A stretch of DNA of 64,000 nucleotides, taken from NCBI GenBank assembly GCA_021229015.1, contig CM037783.1, positions 8,751,324 through 8,815,323 of the forward strand, in the 5' to 3' direction. Made by a program: the position numbers and the translations under genes. The notes under the pieces were generated by a model. The model did not search any database and was not told the origin of the DNA. It worked only from the letters and a program-made list of their open reading frames with translations. Shown in pieces: positions 22,801 through 32,794 of this stretch. Source of the DNA: Solen grandis (lineage: Eukaryota > Mollusca > Bivalvia > Adapedonta > Solenidae). How positions within the stretch are numbered: position 1 is the first letter of the stretch; each line of letters starts with the position of its first letter.

Positions 22801-24219
22801 CAAGAATTGTACACTATGTTTACAATATATGAGAGGGACGAACATGCAAACCAAGCAACAGAAAAACTTGTCAGTGCAGCACTTACAAAAACTCCAGAAA
22901 CCTCTTCTCAAGATGCAGACAGCAACAGCAAGGATACAAACTTTGATAACTCAAATGATGGCTCAAAAGAGACACCTGTGATATCTGCAAATACTGATAT
23001 TGTCAGCAAGAATTCTCAAGTGGATTCTGAAGGCAGAGCCAACAGTGAAATTGTCAAACAAGCTCTGTTGGATATTATCGATGGTTTCAGGGCTCCTTCG
23101 GAAAATGAGGTTCACAGTTCAGAAGAGTTGAGGTCTGAATCCCAGTCCCCAACCAGGAGTCTAGCAGGCAGTGAAGATCAATGCACTGATGGTGTTTCAA
23201 CTCCTCAATCAAAAATCAAGCACAAGTCAAAGAAGACTTTTTCCAGTGGGTACAAGAAAAGGAAGTGCACAGAGTGTGGACTTGAAATAACAGGAAGCCC
23301 TAGCTCAATGGTTCATCATATGAGAGTTCATACAAAAGAAAAACCTTTTGTTTGTGACTACTGTTGTCGACCTTTCTCAATGAAGTTCAGTTTAAATAGG
23401 CATATAAATACTCAGCATGGGGAAAATAGACATGAGAGGAGGAAAGCTGTGAAAAGAAAACTGAATCCTGATGAAGAAGACTCTGAGACAGGGCAAGCAG
23501 ATAAACAGCCAAAGGTAGAGTCAGATAAGCCTGTCACTGATGACGTGCAAAATGAGGTGATTGTAAAAGAAGATCCACCAGAAATTGCTCTTCCAAATTC
23601 TAGTGTAGAAAATGCAAATGAAAATCAGAACAGTGAAAATTCAAAAGGGGTAAAATCAGAGGATGTTATGGCAGACTCTAAGGATGAAGTGAAGACAGAA
23701 GTTGATATGGCTGTAGTGATGGAAGAATCAGGGGTAGGTAGTGACAGTAAAGTAGACATTGAAGCTGAAAATTGTCAAACTAGTGAAGTGGTCAGTGAGA
23801 CTGGAGATGTTGACCAAGAGAGTGTTAAATCTGAGGTCACTGGTAAAACTAAAACTGAGAAAAGTGGAAAAGGTAGCAAGAAACCTAAACTGACTATGGT
23901 AGATGAGGCAACAGTAGATGCAATGGAAATCATTAAGCGTGGTTTGAAAAAGTGTGAACTGTGTAATAGGGAGTTTTCGCGGCCAGTGTTTTTGCAGAAT
24001 CACATGCGCGAACATACAGGCGCGGAGAAACCTTTTAAGTGTGTAATGTGCGGTAAGACTTTTGGGTACAAGAGTAGCTTGAAGCATCACTTTGAAAAGC
24101 ACAAAGCGGACATGTTTAAGTGTAATATTTGCGAGGAACTCTATACAACAGAGAAGGAGCTTGCTGAACATGCGATCAGTCATTCGTGGGACAAATGTCC
24201 AGACTTGGATGTTTTATAG
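16840..24219 (+). CDS. Giant multi-C2H2 zinc-finger protein, 5'-partial (2459 visible residues)
   Basis: One uninterrupted frame from the gap to TAG at 24217-24219. No ATG precedes the first finger, so the N-terminus is missing. Nineteen fingers (numbering from 16840): pairs at residues about 34, 357, 624, 919, 1224, 1574, 1919, 2142 and 2371, plus a lone finger at 2426. Nucleotide starts of the pairs: 16939, 17908, 18709, 19594, 20509, 21559, 22594, 23263, 23950; last finger 24115-24183. Most pairs have a TGEKPF/Y linker. The second fingers of pairs 6 and 7 end His-x3-Cys (THVKSC, THIKSC). Linkers of 170-290 residues are predicted disordered: an acidic block at 188-230, Q/P/S/H/Y-rich stretches, a PPPP/AAAAA segment near 877-892, basic nuclear-localisation-like KKRK and KRK clusters, and many Val/Ile-Lys-x-Glu sumoylation-type motifs. 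Expected role: nuclear DNA-binding transcriptional regulator. Pairs of fingers far apart recall HIVEP/Schnurri, but sequence and pair number differ; no orthologue named. Confidence 0.95.
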   Translation, partial: NKSDSKESGKGKKDASAIYRQRKVLPKAYTSKGFECNKCGKHLTTPYGLANHLMVHDGQKPFVCKVCDHAFTKQWNLKTHLENRHKIKPTKEDLQPNNPYQWNGLTPAKKGKVLLRNESEVDQSSNDSSNLRSVLSDSDTCVSSELIENQEEFDKQDSELLGSAKARNLNNESGASHTDSVKDSEPIIDEDIEIKDIEDTSLEDYDDINIFDLDEDDLKEIKELQSDVDLVGMVNKDSIAVSDCNENENINNIQNMANENFEEINGEMKKDETQSSPKTENRSINDHGANLLAKEKVSFSNQENKDKEEEKVNHVPQEGNVNVHAIKVERQIVAQQGNHSVEDLHAVKSNNLHTSTTCSICDKVFSSPLALKVHLRKHTGEKPYTCRFCSEAFALCCNLKRHLENVHIHVGKEVRVEIEKIQSIEQNVEHEVQNDFEESLSAAKGFEAKPVQVLMKQDAHAKGGETSVLKSEHISEPLSSMGVIPSQNDLPEHYNTYQSDPYRHFDQMNQGPNAGLPLYHQNAEHLQNHHSAHPGLPNHSSSASQSYPAGSLQYNPAAAANFQGSNNSYLPPGNFDPSGVGMNTAQQAFHANMQSAYNPSLPNQPQSQPSSDFSSEKSVKDKPFECDECGKKVASKNALDTHMRVHTGEKPFKCDFCNKTFSFKSNCTRHMNTHSQSKPKKQTETPVGGEDPVTPEVSPNGRSDANPPLEKPVHMQWDSERKDQISHALPSMHAFSAGQAHGYNYPVSQNTMPVMGPEYNNMPQRPDGNQYSKEGTVAGPGEYHGDHHFPGANFYQQYSSNMGQYPGPYPAHMGAVQNVPPYRPDYNSEYNTQAQAQSFMGTPTQGQNIQSPQVSMPSVSSAAPSMAPPGVPASAAPPPPSVSTAAAAAPPKEMPRTALRYSSKPPKEYQGERKHPTKYCDVCQKSFSASYYSNHMKMHTGTSPHICVQCNQVFSQKFSLTRHMENIHNKPKNADKGNTSAAKSAQGTAEKAKLEGKPENKTEETNPKPVEAKTADPSHMTTETEQDKKGERDTEPKTNAESQAIVTHTHPAPTSSVPLPESSQTGSVLMPPPSGLILPNVSASQVSLAADIPSPQIQTLSLAQEQQQPPLSTGLLASPQHHIAQEVQSPVSQPMGYMQQSMPGYFPHQDTAQSHLANLSHHVPPPPPYGQHTPSMHLSHAQDPTALPVSEQHPPTSLSRQSSVDEVEPIEASPKSAEKGKKTHICAVCNKTYSSAATLKAHHRIHTGEKPFNCNFCDKAFTFKGNMKQHIQKHHKELCGDMDLDKTTGENGQELEEESPINTATSFNFPAPGSVAQYEVPSQGYKGYSNSQMHNNYTVKSEPETFASMHPGVYNYQNRSPHGTSSSSIQPQLYPTPPTQSYNSSPAKPHGSIYDFHQMNQKQVLFQNAIAMSEKGSMNAIFPELNFPVPPMNETKTIKEEEGETEALPAHIANALLGMQEEGLSSAKPPLTSEQEISKQLSQIENVDKSAGFQSQSSEPNAQPLDPFTTFANSQEAALDVQKLMSHSPAFPTQEGQFADNKAFSDSKAAMLSPDATSGVDGAMFSPKGKNTTVCNICNKELAHSSSLASHMRIHTGEKPFTCEICDKTFAQRSNLNTHVKSCRKKSEAKEDKSVPTTPNETPMNTPFPYDANYQNMHVLSRQPSSSSEQGSAGYEMPLDYSHHHYPPQHPGYHPYGQMNDPYKSQEQLYGYGPYQGMPGPLSSQPSEFGSHGSINSVQSYPTDYSQPHQQYSDSYTPLSGGMSHSSSNDGLSQAPAGLSVGSSQPSASSGTESVQASPSMGNSLPNFSSVFSSRADPVSLSTGFPFTRDNVGGLNVGTFDPYKTFGSDFEDNSTKDSSIISDFPRSQEMLDDKLDLPDLQGSSLLGSSASQSGSSKQESANSKRRPKTEEEKAAQIKICTICNKQLSCLAGLRHHMRIHTGEKPFKCKLCGKRFSQKCNTHTHIKSCVKNMITKGELPEDLKSKDEQELYTMFTIYERDEHANQATEKLVSAALTKTPETSSQDADSNSKDTNFDNSNDGSKETPVISANTDIVSKNSQVDSEGRANSEIVKQALLDIIDGFRAPSENEVHSSEELRSESQSPTRSLAGSEDQCTDGVSTPQSKIKHKSKKTFSSGYKKRKCTECGLEITGSPSSMVHHMRVHTKEKPFVCDYCCRPFSMKFSLNRHINTQHGENRHERRKAVKRKLNPDEEDSETGQADKQPKVESDKPVTDDVQNEVIVKEDPPEIALPNSSVENANENQNSENSKGVKSEDVMADSKDEVKTEVDMAVVMEESGVGSDSKVDIEAENCQTSEVVSETGDVDQESVKSEVTGKTKTEKSGKGSKKPKLTMVDEATVDAMEIIKRGLKKCELCNREFSRPVFLQNHMREHTGAEKPFKCVMCGKTFGYKSSLKHHFEKHKADMFKCNICEELYTTEKELAEHAISHSWDKCPDLDVL

Positions 24220-25156
24220 TAAATTGCTCATACTTATTATCCTTAGGGTTAGGTGTTTTCATGTGTTTTTTGTGTTGTTTTTTTTTACATATTAAATTTA
24301 GATATATGATCGCTTTCAAATGACATCATTTAGAAAAATTCATATATTTCTCATTAGCTTTGAATCAACTTATATTCATATAGGTATAGAAAACCAAAAT
24401 ACTAGTATAAAATGCTATATATGTAAGCCTTTAGTTTTTGAGCAAAATTTCAGTGTTTGCTCAAAGATATTGTACAGTTTTTTCCTCTTGATGTTGTATA
24501 AAATATGGAAAGAAAAAACTAGAATTAATTATGAATTTTATGATAACAGCCAATTACTCTATATTAATATATTTTTTGGTTTATTTTAATATTTAAAAAA
24601 ACCATGTAGATATAAAAGTAAACATTTTTATTGGAGTTAGTCTCTGTATTTTCATTTCGAGATATAATGAAATCTCTTTATATTGTAATTAAAAACCTGA
24701 TTTCAATGTGAAGTGAATCAAATGTGTGTGGGTTTTTTTTAATACTATTATTTGTGCTACTTTTTACTTGACGAACAATGAAATGTTTTATATGCTATGA
24801 AAGATTAAATTTGTGTTTTTATATTGTTACATGAAAAGAGGTCTTAAGATTTTCAGACTTTTGTTTCAAAATTTGTCTCTTCAGGAATAACTGTAATCTC
24901 AGTGTTAAGATGTCGATCAAACAGACAGTACCTTCGTATTGGAGTTATAATTCCAGTACAGTTTCTTCAGCATAATATTTTTGTCAGTGATTTCCCCTTG
25001 ATCTGTTGGAGGAAGATAGATGAAAGGTGATTTATCTGGTAGATTTTTTTTTTACTCTGAGAGCACTACCAGTATCTGGATCAAAGCATTTACGTTGGGA
25101 ATCTCAGAAAATGCATTTATGATAACTTTAAATGTATGTTTCATCTGTCACATCAT

Positions 25157-25398
25157 TTAATCCTTTCCCTCATAGAGGAAACCATGAAAAGACCTATGCG
25201 AACAGCATAAAACCAGATCAGCCTGCGGGTAACTCGCAGGCTGATCAGGTTTTATGCTGTTCGCTGCTCCTCAGTGGTCTGGAAATGAGGATTTTGTAAT
25301 TAAATTTGGTAAGGTTTAACTGTGGTTTTCTGCAGATCAGGCTTTATGTGGTACCTATTGAGTGCGTCAAAATGAGTCTATATGAGGGAAAGGGTTAA
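25157..25398 (+). mobile_element. piggyBac-like miniature element, copy 1
   Basis: Ends are TTAATCCTTTCCCTCATA and TATGAGGGAAAGGGTTAA: an 18-bp inverted repeat that includes TTAA, with CC...GGG immediately inside. TTAA target duplication and CCC/GGG ends are hallmarks of the piggyBac superfamily. Inside, 25198-25264 is an almost perfect hairpin (arms GCGAACAGCATAAAACCAGA / TCAGGTTTTATGCTGTTCGC). About 242 bp, no coding capacity. Confidence 0.75.
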
Positions 25399-25507
25399 TG
25401 AAGCTAAGTGTTACTAGATGTTTCAATTATTGATTTTGATAGATACTCTTGATGCTTTGAGACATCAGTGGGAAATATGACATGTCAGTCAGGATTTAAA
25501 CATTAGG

Positions 25508-25704
25508 TTAACCCTTTCCCTCATATAGACTAGAAAACCACAGTTAAACCTTACCAAATTTAATTACAAAATTCTCATTTCCAGACCACTGAGGAGCAGC
25601 GAACAGCATAAAACCTGATCAGCCTGCGAGTTACTTGCAGGCTGATCTGGTTTTATCTGTTCGCTAGGTCTTTTCATGGTATCCTCTATGAGGGAAAGGG
25701 TTAA
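25508..25704 (-). mobile_element. piggyBac-like miniature element, copy 2 (internally deleted, inverted)
   Basis: Same family as 25157-25398 but in reverse orientation; starts TTAACCCTTTCCCTCATA and ends AGGGAAAGGGTTAA. About 45 bp near its left end (the CATTTTGACGCACTC region seen in the copy at 45587) are missing, shortening it to 197 bp. It lies only 109 bp from copy 1. Confidence 0.75.
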
Positions 25705-26792
25705 AGTCTTATCTCCTAAGGGTTTTTTTTTTTCTTTTTTTTTCTGTGTGATTTTTTCTACTTTTTTTCTCAAGTCGGGAAGTACACATTTGTACAAAGA
25801 CTGAAGTTTGTCAATTACTTATTGGGGTTTTCTTTGGACTACTTTTCTTTAGTTATCTGGGTTAAGTGTGAAAACAAAGTTTAATTGAACAAAATTTGTG
25901 TCATGGCATATTTGTACAGTGCAGCATATTCATTGTAAACACCAGTGAAGGCATTTTATTAATGTGTAATTTCTATACCATAAAAGATGGTGATTTATTC
26001 ATACTCTTTCATCTCATCATGTACATTTTTTCAGACATTTTCATATTGGACTGTTTTGCATCTTAGTTTTTAGAGCTTTTTTTTTTTTCAATGATGTTTT
26101 GGGTTTTTTTCTTTGTGGCTTATGAAATTGTTAAACGTCATATATGATAGTAAATTTATGGTGCATTTAATGTCGTATAAGTCATAAAATGGGTGAAAAT
26201 ATTACTATATAGACATATTTATTGCTGTTTTTGCAGTTTGTAAAGATTTCATTTAACTTTGCTTTAAAGATAGTGTTAGGAGTAGGTTGATTTTCTTATT
26301 CTCTGAGTGTGTGTGCATGTGTTAGTATTTAAAAAAGGTTTGATATGCATGTTTAATGGAACTGAATGAAATCAATTTTACTTAATATTAACCATAGTGA
26401 TGCATAATGAATTAATCTACAAGGAGAACTTGGTCACTGCTCATTGCCTTATATTTATAACTTTAAAAATCATGTATGTCTCTTTTGAGACAGGTAGTTT
26501 AAGTTCAGTTTTTGAATGACCTAAGTGATGAATCCTACATTTGTTGTACCTGGATCTGGTTCATAAGATCATAACTTTGCCTGCTGTTTTGGAACTGAAT
26601 TTAGGCTTAAGGCAAAAAATTGGTGTATTTCTGGTGGCACGATTGACCATGTACTTCAGCCTGTCTGAAAATTAATTGGGAGGAGGGGAAGGAAAAAAAA
26701 CATCATTTGAACATATCATAAGAGAAACATGATATATGAAAGAAAAATGAATTACAGCCAATGCTATCTTAACATTGTAATGCATTTTCAAA

Positions 26793-26798
26793 AATAAA
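26793..26798 (+). terminator. Candidate polyadenylation signal AATAAA
   Basis: First canonical hexamer after the zinc-finger stop codon, followed within 30 bp by a T/G-containing stretch (CTTACTGTCCTTGGTTTTATTGG). ATTAAA at 24291-24296 is an alternative for a short 3' UTR. Confidence 0.35.
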
Positions 26799-27402
26799 CA
26801 CGAAAAAAACAAAAAAACTTACTGTCCTTGGTTTTATTGGCCATGTCACCCTGAATACACTGATTTTTATCTGGCCTAAGTATTTACACGTTCACTGTTG
26901 GGACATAAAAACCGGACAAGCAAAATTCTTGGAATCAATGGCTTATTATAGGTAAAGATACACAAAAATGTATTCATGGTCTAAAGAAGAACATAAGTTA
27001 CCTTAAATAGCATTCTATACATGAAGGACAAAGTAATAATGATACTGTGTTCCCATTCAGGAGTTATATCTATCTTCACAGGTGGGGGAAAATTTTGTAA
27101 ACTTGAAGAAAGGACCACTCACATTATCATAGCAATTCAGATATCACATCAGTTTGTATCTGACATATATGTGCATCGTAATTTCAACAGATAATACCAG
27201 TCTGCATTTATATTTATATGTGAAATCAAAATTTCTGTAAAAATTTAGATCTCTGCGCATATTTAGCTTCTATGAAGTTGCTGTTTCTCCAATACCAATT
27301 ATTTTTCTCTTATCCAGTTTTCATGAAAATATTTCATTGTCCATAAAGACATGCTAATGATCAGGTGATTTTTTTTTCAGTTTCAAATATACAGTTAAAC
27401 TG

Positions 27403-27648
27403 TTAATCCTTTCCCTCATAGAGGACACCATGAAAAGACCTATGTGAACAACATAAAACCAGATCAGCCTGCGAGTAAGTAACTCGCAGGCTGATCAGGT
27501 TTTATGCTGTTCGCTGCTTCTCAGTGGTCTGGAAATGAGGATTTTGTAATTAAATTTGGTAAGGTTTAACTGTGGTTTTCTGCAGATCAGGCTTTATCTG
27601 GTACCTATTTAGTGCGTCAAAATGAGTCTATATGAGGGAAAGGGTTAA
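27403..27648 (+). mobile_element. piggyBac-like miniature element, copy 3
   Basis: TTAATCCTTTCCCTCATA at the left and TATGAGGGAAAGGGTTAA at the right, same orientation as copy 1, with the internal hairpin at about 27440-27515. A 4-bp AAGT insertion (GAGTAAGTAACTC) distinguishes its loop. Confidence 0.75.
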
Positions 27649-27774
27649 ATAATGGCAAATTATTGTTCTTTCTTTGTTTTTGTTTTTTTCCCAACTGTTT
27701 GAGGATGATCTAATATGAAATAGCATGTCATTATACATACCAGATATACGGCTGTATTTGAGTATTCTGCAAAG

Positions 27775-27835
27775 AACTGTCAATGTATAATAAGGGATAA
27801 TAAAGGTTAAAAAAAAAAAAAAAACTGTCAATGTA
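27775..27835 (+). mobile_element. Tiny retroposed insertion with 13-bp target-site duplication
   Basis: AACTGTCAATGTA occurs at 27775-27787 and again at 27823-27835. Between them are 21 bp (TAATAAGGGATAATAAAGGTT) and 14 A residues. A poly-A tail preceded by AATAAA-like sequence and flanked by a 13-bp direct repeat is the signature of LINE-mediated reverse transcription; only the last 21 bp of the template were copied. Confidence 0.65.
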
Positions 27836-29951
27836 AAACACGCAGGCAGTAAATAGAACAAGCTTTTTCCTTTATGTTCATTATACGTTGCCAATCACTA
27901 ATCCTCCTGTAATTTTAGATTTAGAAGGAAAAAAAAAAAAAAAAAAAAAAAAAGTTTATAGGACAGCAAAGTTTTTTAAATATGAAAGGTTGTTTTAATA
28001 ATTTTTTTTTTTTTTTTTTTTTAATTTTTTTAATTTTTTTTTTTTTTTAAGGGGGACAATATTTTGTTAAAAATTGTTACATAACTGAAAAAATTTAAAA
28101 CCTGAATGATAGAACTAAACATTTATTAGATGTGGTTAATTTTCAATTACTACAGCATTGGCATGATATTTTTACATCTCTTGACCCTATATCTTACATG
28201 GATTTGTATTCTAATCATTATCAGAGTTTTTAATATAAGATGTCATTTGTAGTGGGGAAAAAGGTTGATAAACATCAGCTCCTTTTGTCATGAGCTCATT
28301 TTTTTTTTTTTTTCCTTTTAGAGTTTCAGGACTTGTAGCTACAGTTAAGCATATTATTATCATGCTGTGTTTGATTTCTACACAACCCTAGCTTCACCTT
28401 GTACAGTGGAGACAGGAACTGGTGAGATTTCTACACTATACTGGAATCATGTCCGATACATACTGTCCCATTAACTTTAATGGTGTCATCAGCTGGGTGT
28501 CATCACGTTCAGCATTAACCCTAGTTCATACAAAACAATTTATATTTTCTAATTAGGGATCAAATTTTTGCAAATACTTGAAATTAATGAAAAAGGACAT
28601 TTCATTGACCTGTACATTGTTAACTTGGTAATGATTGGAATACATTTATTCTTGATTATGGTCAGAGTATGTACATAAAAATGGAGAAATTAGCATTTAC
28701 AACTAAACCTCTATCTGTAGCAATTATGTATAAGTTATTTTATGTTTGTAGATCTTTACATTTGTTTATATTAGTTACAAAAGAGAAATGCTATTTTATT
28801 ATTACTTTGTACAAAGTGTGAGATTTGCCGTGATTCATTTGTGAACATCTATTCAGACAAACCATTAATGTATCCAGTAATTTCTCCTGTTGTTTTCCTC
28901 TGTGTATGTTAAGTGTACATATTTTTTTTCATATTGTAAAGTGTTTTTATCTGGATTATGCAATAATTTATTTTTTTAGATATTTTTCGTACCGTGCATA
29001 TATTAACTCATGAAGCGTAGTCCGTAGAATAATAGAGTGGTTTTATATGCAAAAATTGGACTGAATGTGTGTGATTTCCTTGCTATTCTTGTTAAAAATA
29101 TATAAATAGAAGTTTCGGTACCTGAAAAGAAATTCAAAATCAATACTTGCTGAGTAATAGTGATTCAAAACTTTTTTTTTCTGTGATAAAACTAATTATT
29201 AAAAGAAAACTTATGATAAGAAAGAGGCTAGAGTCTAGTAGTTATTAGTATATTATACAAATATGCCCCTCTGCTTGAAGCTTCTGTAAGAAGTATTTCG
29301 TATAATAATGATAAACTATGAAAACTATGGACAAGACAAAAAAAGAAATCATGATCTGGACATACTTTACCTTCTATATATCTGATTTTGCTTTGGATTT
29401 TTTTTTTAATTAATTTAAAATTTCTGTATGATTTTGAAATATGCATAACTCTGTCAGGCAAGTTTTATGTCCAGTTAGGGTTATCCCCCTTTAATAGATC
29501 TTCATACAAAATATTAGTCACTCCTTTCTGATACAGTGGCTGCCAATAAGGAATTTGTAATCAAATGGATACTTATCCACCTTGATCTTTCAAAAATAGT
29601 AAAAATGGGGGGAGAGTGTGGTAAATTAATATCATTTTTTTTTTTTTTTTTTTGCTTTTGCATTATTTTATGTTGAAAGTTGAAATAATTACATCTTCCT
29701 AAGATAAAGCATTTTGGGCCAGTAGTGATCAGTACCAGTAATTGTAAATATACTCTTCTTTTGAAAATTCTCTATTTTTCATAATGATATTCCTCAACTA
29801 CCATATCACATGGCCCCTATTAAGAAATGACCCTATAGTCAGTGTAAAGCAGATCAGAATGGCCACATTCCATTCAGAAAACTATTCTTTCATATTGAAG
29901 GGTGTTATTGTCCAGTCGTGAAATACCTGTGGATCCTGTGGTTGAGGATTT

Positions 29952-30120
29952 GAGGTAATCCCATCATCATTAAATTACTATCAGGGTCATTCAAATGTTT
30001 GAAAAGACTTGGAGTTTGAGGCTCTTTTGCTCAAAGTCTTAAAAAGCATGCATTCACTATAAAATCACCAGGATCACTTGATGGACAATGATCACAATTT
30101 AATGCTGGATGGATTACCTT
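29952..30120 (-). mobile_element. Inverted-repeat miniature element, GGTAATCCATC family, copy 1
   Basis: Left AGGTAATCCCATCATCATTA and right TGCTGGATGGATTACCTT form inverted ends of about 20-30 bp. Its reverse complement aligns along its length with 56330-56522 (shared interior ATCCATCAAGTGATC and GACTTTGAGCAAAAGAGCC). Confidence 0.6.
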
Positions 30121-31747
30121 AAACACAATTGTCTGCAATAATCTTGCATGACCTTCTCAGGTTCAACCGAGGATTCCTCGATAAGGATAGTGTATGTTGT
30201 GAAATACATTAAACCTAGATAGGGCAAGGTGAGAACACTACAACAGTGACTTGGAGTGAAGCTTTCAGTTTGATCTGGCTTTACTAATGTATACCATGAT
30301 GTAATACCATAGTGTATACTGAAGTGGTACATATATTAGTAGTATTGGGCCTAATGTAACATTTCTTTGATGTTTATCACTTCAGTACTTATGCATAGAA
30401 ACACTGTTTACATATTTTATTGCTATCTTTCTGTATAAAAAATATATGAATTTTAACAAAATTTTATTTTCATGTGTAACAAATCTGAAGTTAATCTCAG
30501 TCTGTAATTTGATACCTTTATGATGTACAACGGTCTAACCATAGTCTGGAAGTTGTACCTTTGTGGTCTCACTCAGTTTATCATGAATGGAAAGTGTCAC
30601 ACAAGTATCATCCAAGTCACAATCAAATCTGATCAAAATGGCATTTATTGAAAAAAACTGTCACAAAAATGTTTTCCCATATTCTTATCAAGTATTTTTT
30701 GTTGATATTCCTTCACGTATTATGTAATTATTTCTTTTTCTTTTTAGACTCTTATATCATATAAATATATGAATCATATTATTCATAATATGATTATAAT
30801 ACCATGACTCCTCAAAAAAGTTCATTACAATTGTTCTTTTTGTAAAATGTATGTTATATTATCTTGAAAATTTATTCTAATTGACAATGAATAGAAAGTA
30901 AACTGAATGTCCAATGTCCATGTTTTTTTTTTTTGTTTTTTTTTTTGTTTTTTTTATTATTATTTATTTAGACATTTCAAGTGAACAGTTATTTTTAATA
31001 CTGTAGATAATTTGCATAAAAGTGAGAAAATATAATATTGCTTTGGTTTGCTTTTTTGTTTCTGCCTATAGTAATCCAGATTGTTTGTTCACACAAAACA
31101 ATTCCTGATAAGTAAACCTTTAGACTTCTGTGTCAAGATTGTAATGTCTATAACTGTTTTCTAAGGAACAAGTCACTCTACTTCTGTAATGAGAACAAAG
31201 TACTTTTAAAAATAATGAATTGTTCTGTTTGAAATCAAATTCAAATTATTTGTAACAGTTGTTTACAATGTTTTATCATAAGTTATTTTAAATACTGTTT
31301 GCCTAACAAATCTTCTAAAATTTTATATTTGTTTTATATATTTTAGTTGCAAAATAAGTATCTCTTATATGGAATACTTTCAGATGAATCAAGATTTTTT
31401 AGTTGATTTTAACTGTTTCTAAGTGCACATACAATAATTGGCAAAAACAATAATTTAGGGGAAAAAGCAATAGTAGAAAAAAATGTAGTAGATATACAGT
31501 TTGATAGCTGATGAATAATAATTTGAAACAAAACACAAGCATGATATAGATGTATTTATCATCATTCAATAATACAAAATATAAGTTGTTTCTCATTTTA
31601 TTTTGATATATAAATAGAGAGTGCATTATGATGACATTTCCATGTATGTGTGCATTATTTATATACTAATATAATTTATTACCAGTAAATATTTGTACTC
31701 ATATAACTTACTTCAAAACACATAGGTAAACTATTTCGGAGCTTATT

Positions 31748-31884
31748 ATATCACGGACTTGTAAACTGAGTTGTACCTTTCGATACTGTATGGTATAACA
31801 TATATGGCATATACTGTATAGTATATCGCATATACTGGATGGTATAACCTGTATACCGGATGGTACACAGGTCCGTGGCTATAT
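31748..31884. repeat. Small inverted-repeat unit with internal TATACTGTATGGTATA-type repeats
   Basis: ATATCACGGACTTGT at 31748 is matched in inverse by ACAGGTCCGTGGCTATAT at 31867-31884 (imperfect). Between them short units of the form GGTATAAC / TATACTGGATGG recur. It could be an old fold-back element. Confidence 0.35.
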
Positions 31885-32794
31885 TAATGTTTTATGGACA
31901 AGTAATGTAGTTCATTACTCACATTTTTTTCTGACCGGTTTTCAGATATGTATTAAAAGCATTTTGATCTCCAAATAATTAGTGTGATTTTCTGTCACAG
32001 TTAGAGAGAAACCATGAAGTTGGTGTATTGTTAATTCAGTTTTTTTTCAACTGTTCAAGCTCAGGTGTTTCCTATGTTTTTTCAGGAAAAAAAAAAAAAA
32101 ACGAAGGTAAAACAGGAAATACTTGTGATTGTACATTTGGTTTTGTTCCATAGGAGAGGTGCTAGCGAATCAATTCATTTAACTTAATTTTTTTGTAGTT
32201 TTTATCTTTAATCAAATCAGTAATGAAATGAATCAATGTATGAAAGAATCCATTTTAATTTTTAATTTTATCATTGATATATTGATAAATATCACAAGTG
32301 ACATTTGTTTCATGATATAAACATTTTTCCTCAAACTAATATGTGTCAGAGATCTGATTTTACTAATAAATGTAGAAAAAAAATTACAGAGTTCAGCTTT
32401 AGTTTTGAAAATCCGTTTTGATATCCCATTTATTGATTTTTTTCATTTTCTTATTTTGAATGCTGACTGTGGAACTTTTCTATTTCTAGAATAGCTCCAT
32501 GGTCAGCTCTAGATTTATACTGTGGAAATTACCACCAAAAAGTTTAACTTTCTCTACATGAGTACCACAGACTCTAGAAAATGACTTCTGCAATAAGATT
32601 ATTTTTAATATATATGTATGTGGGATTCCTCATAGGACCTTTGTATCCTTGCCTGCTCAAGAACCACTGATAGTGTTCACTGGCTAGGGGTCAAAAGATT
32701 GTGTGCTGGTGATCATTTCAGGCAAGGTGAATAGTATAAATTGTAATACTTATTTCCCAATTGATAAAATTTTAACCTAGAGATCAGTTTGTTA

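Larger units (their letters stand above)
24220..26815 (+). other. Presumptive 3' UTR of the zinc-finger gene
   Basis: T-rich sequence without coding frames follows the stop codon directly. An early ATTAAA occurs at 24291-24296 and the first canonical AATAAA at 26793-26798. Two inverted piggyBac-like miniature elements lie inside (25157-25704). Extent is inferred; the UTR could end earlier or continue farther. Confidence 0.5.
26816..29951. other. T/A-rich noncoding sequence with homopolymer tracts
   Basis: Apart from the elements listed separately, this contains an A25 run at 27929-27953, a set of T runs at 28000-28050 and T runs near 28298, 29176 and 29636-29653. No coding signal. It may be an extended 3' UTR of the zinc-finger gene or intergenic. 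Confidence 0.4.
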
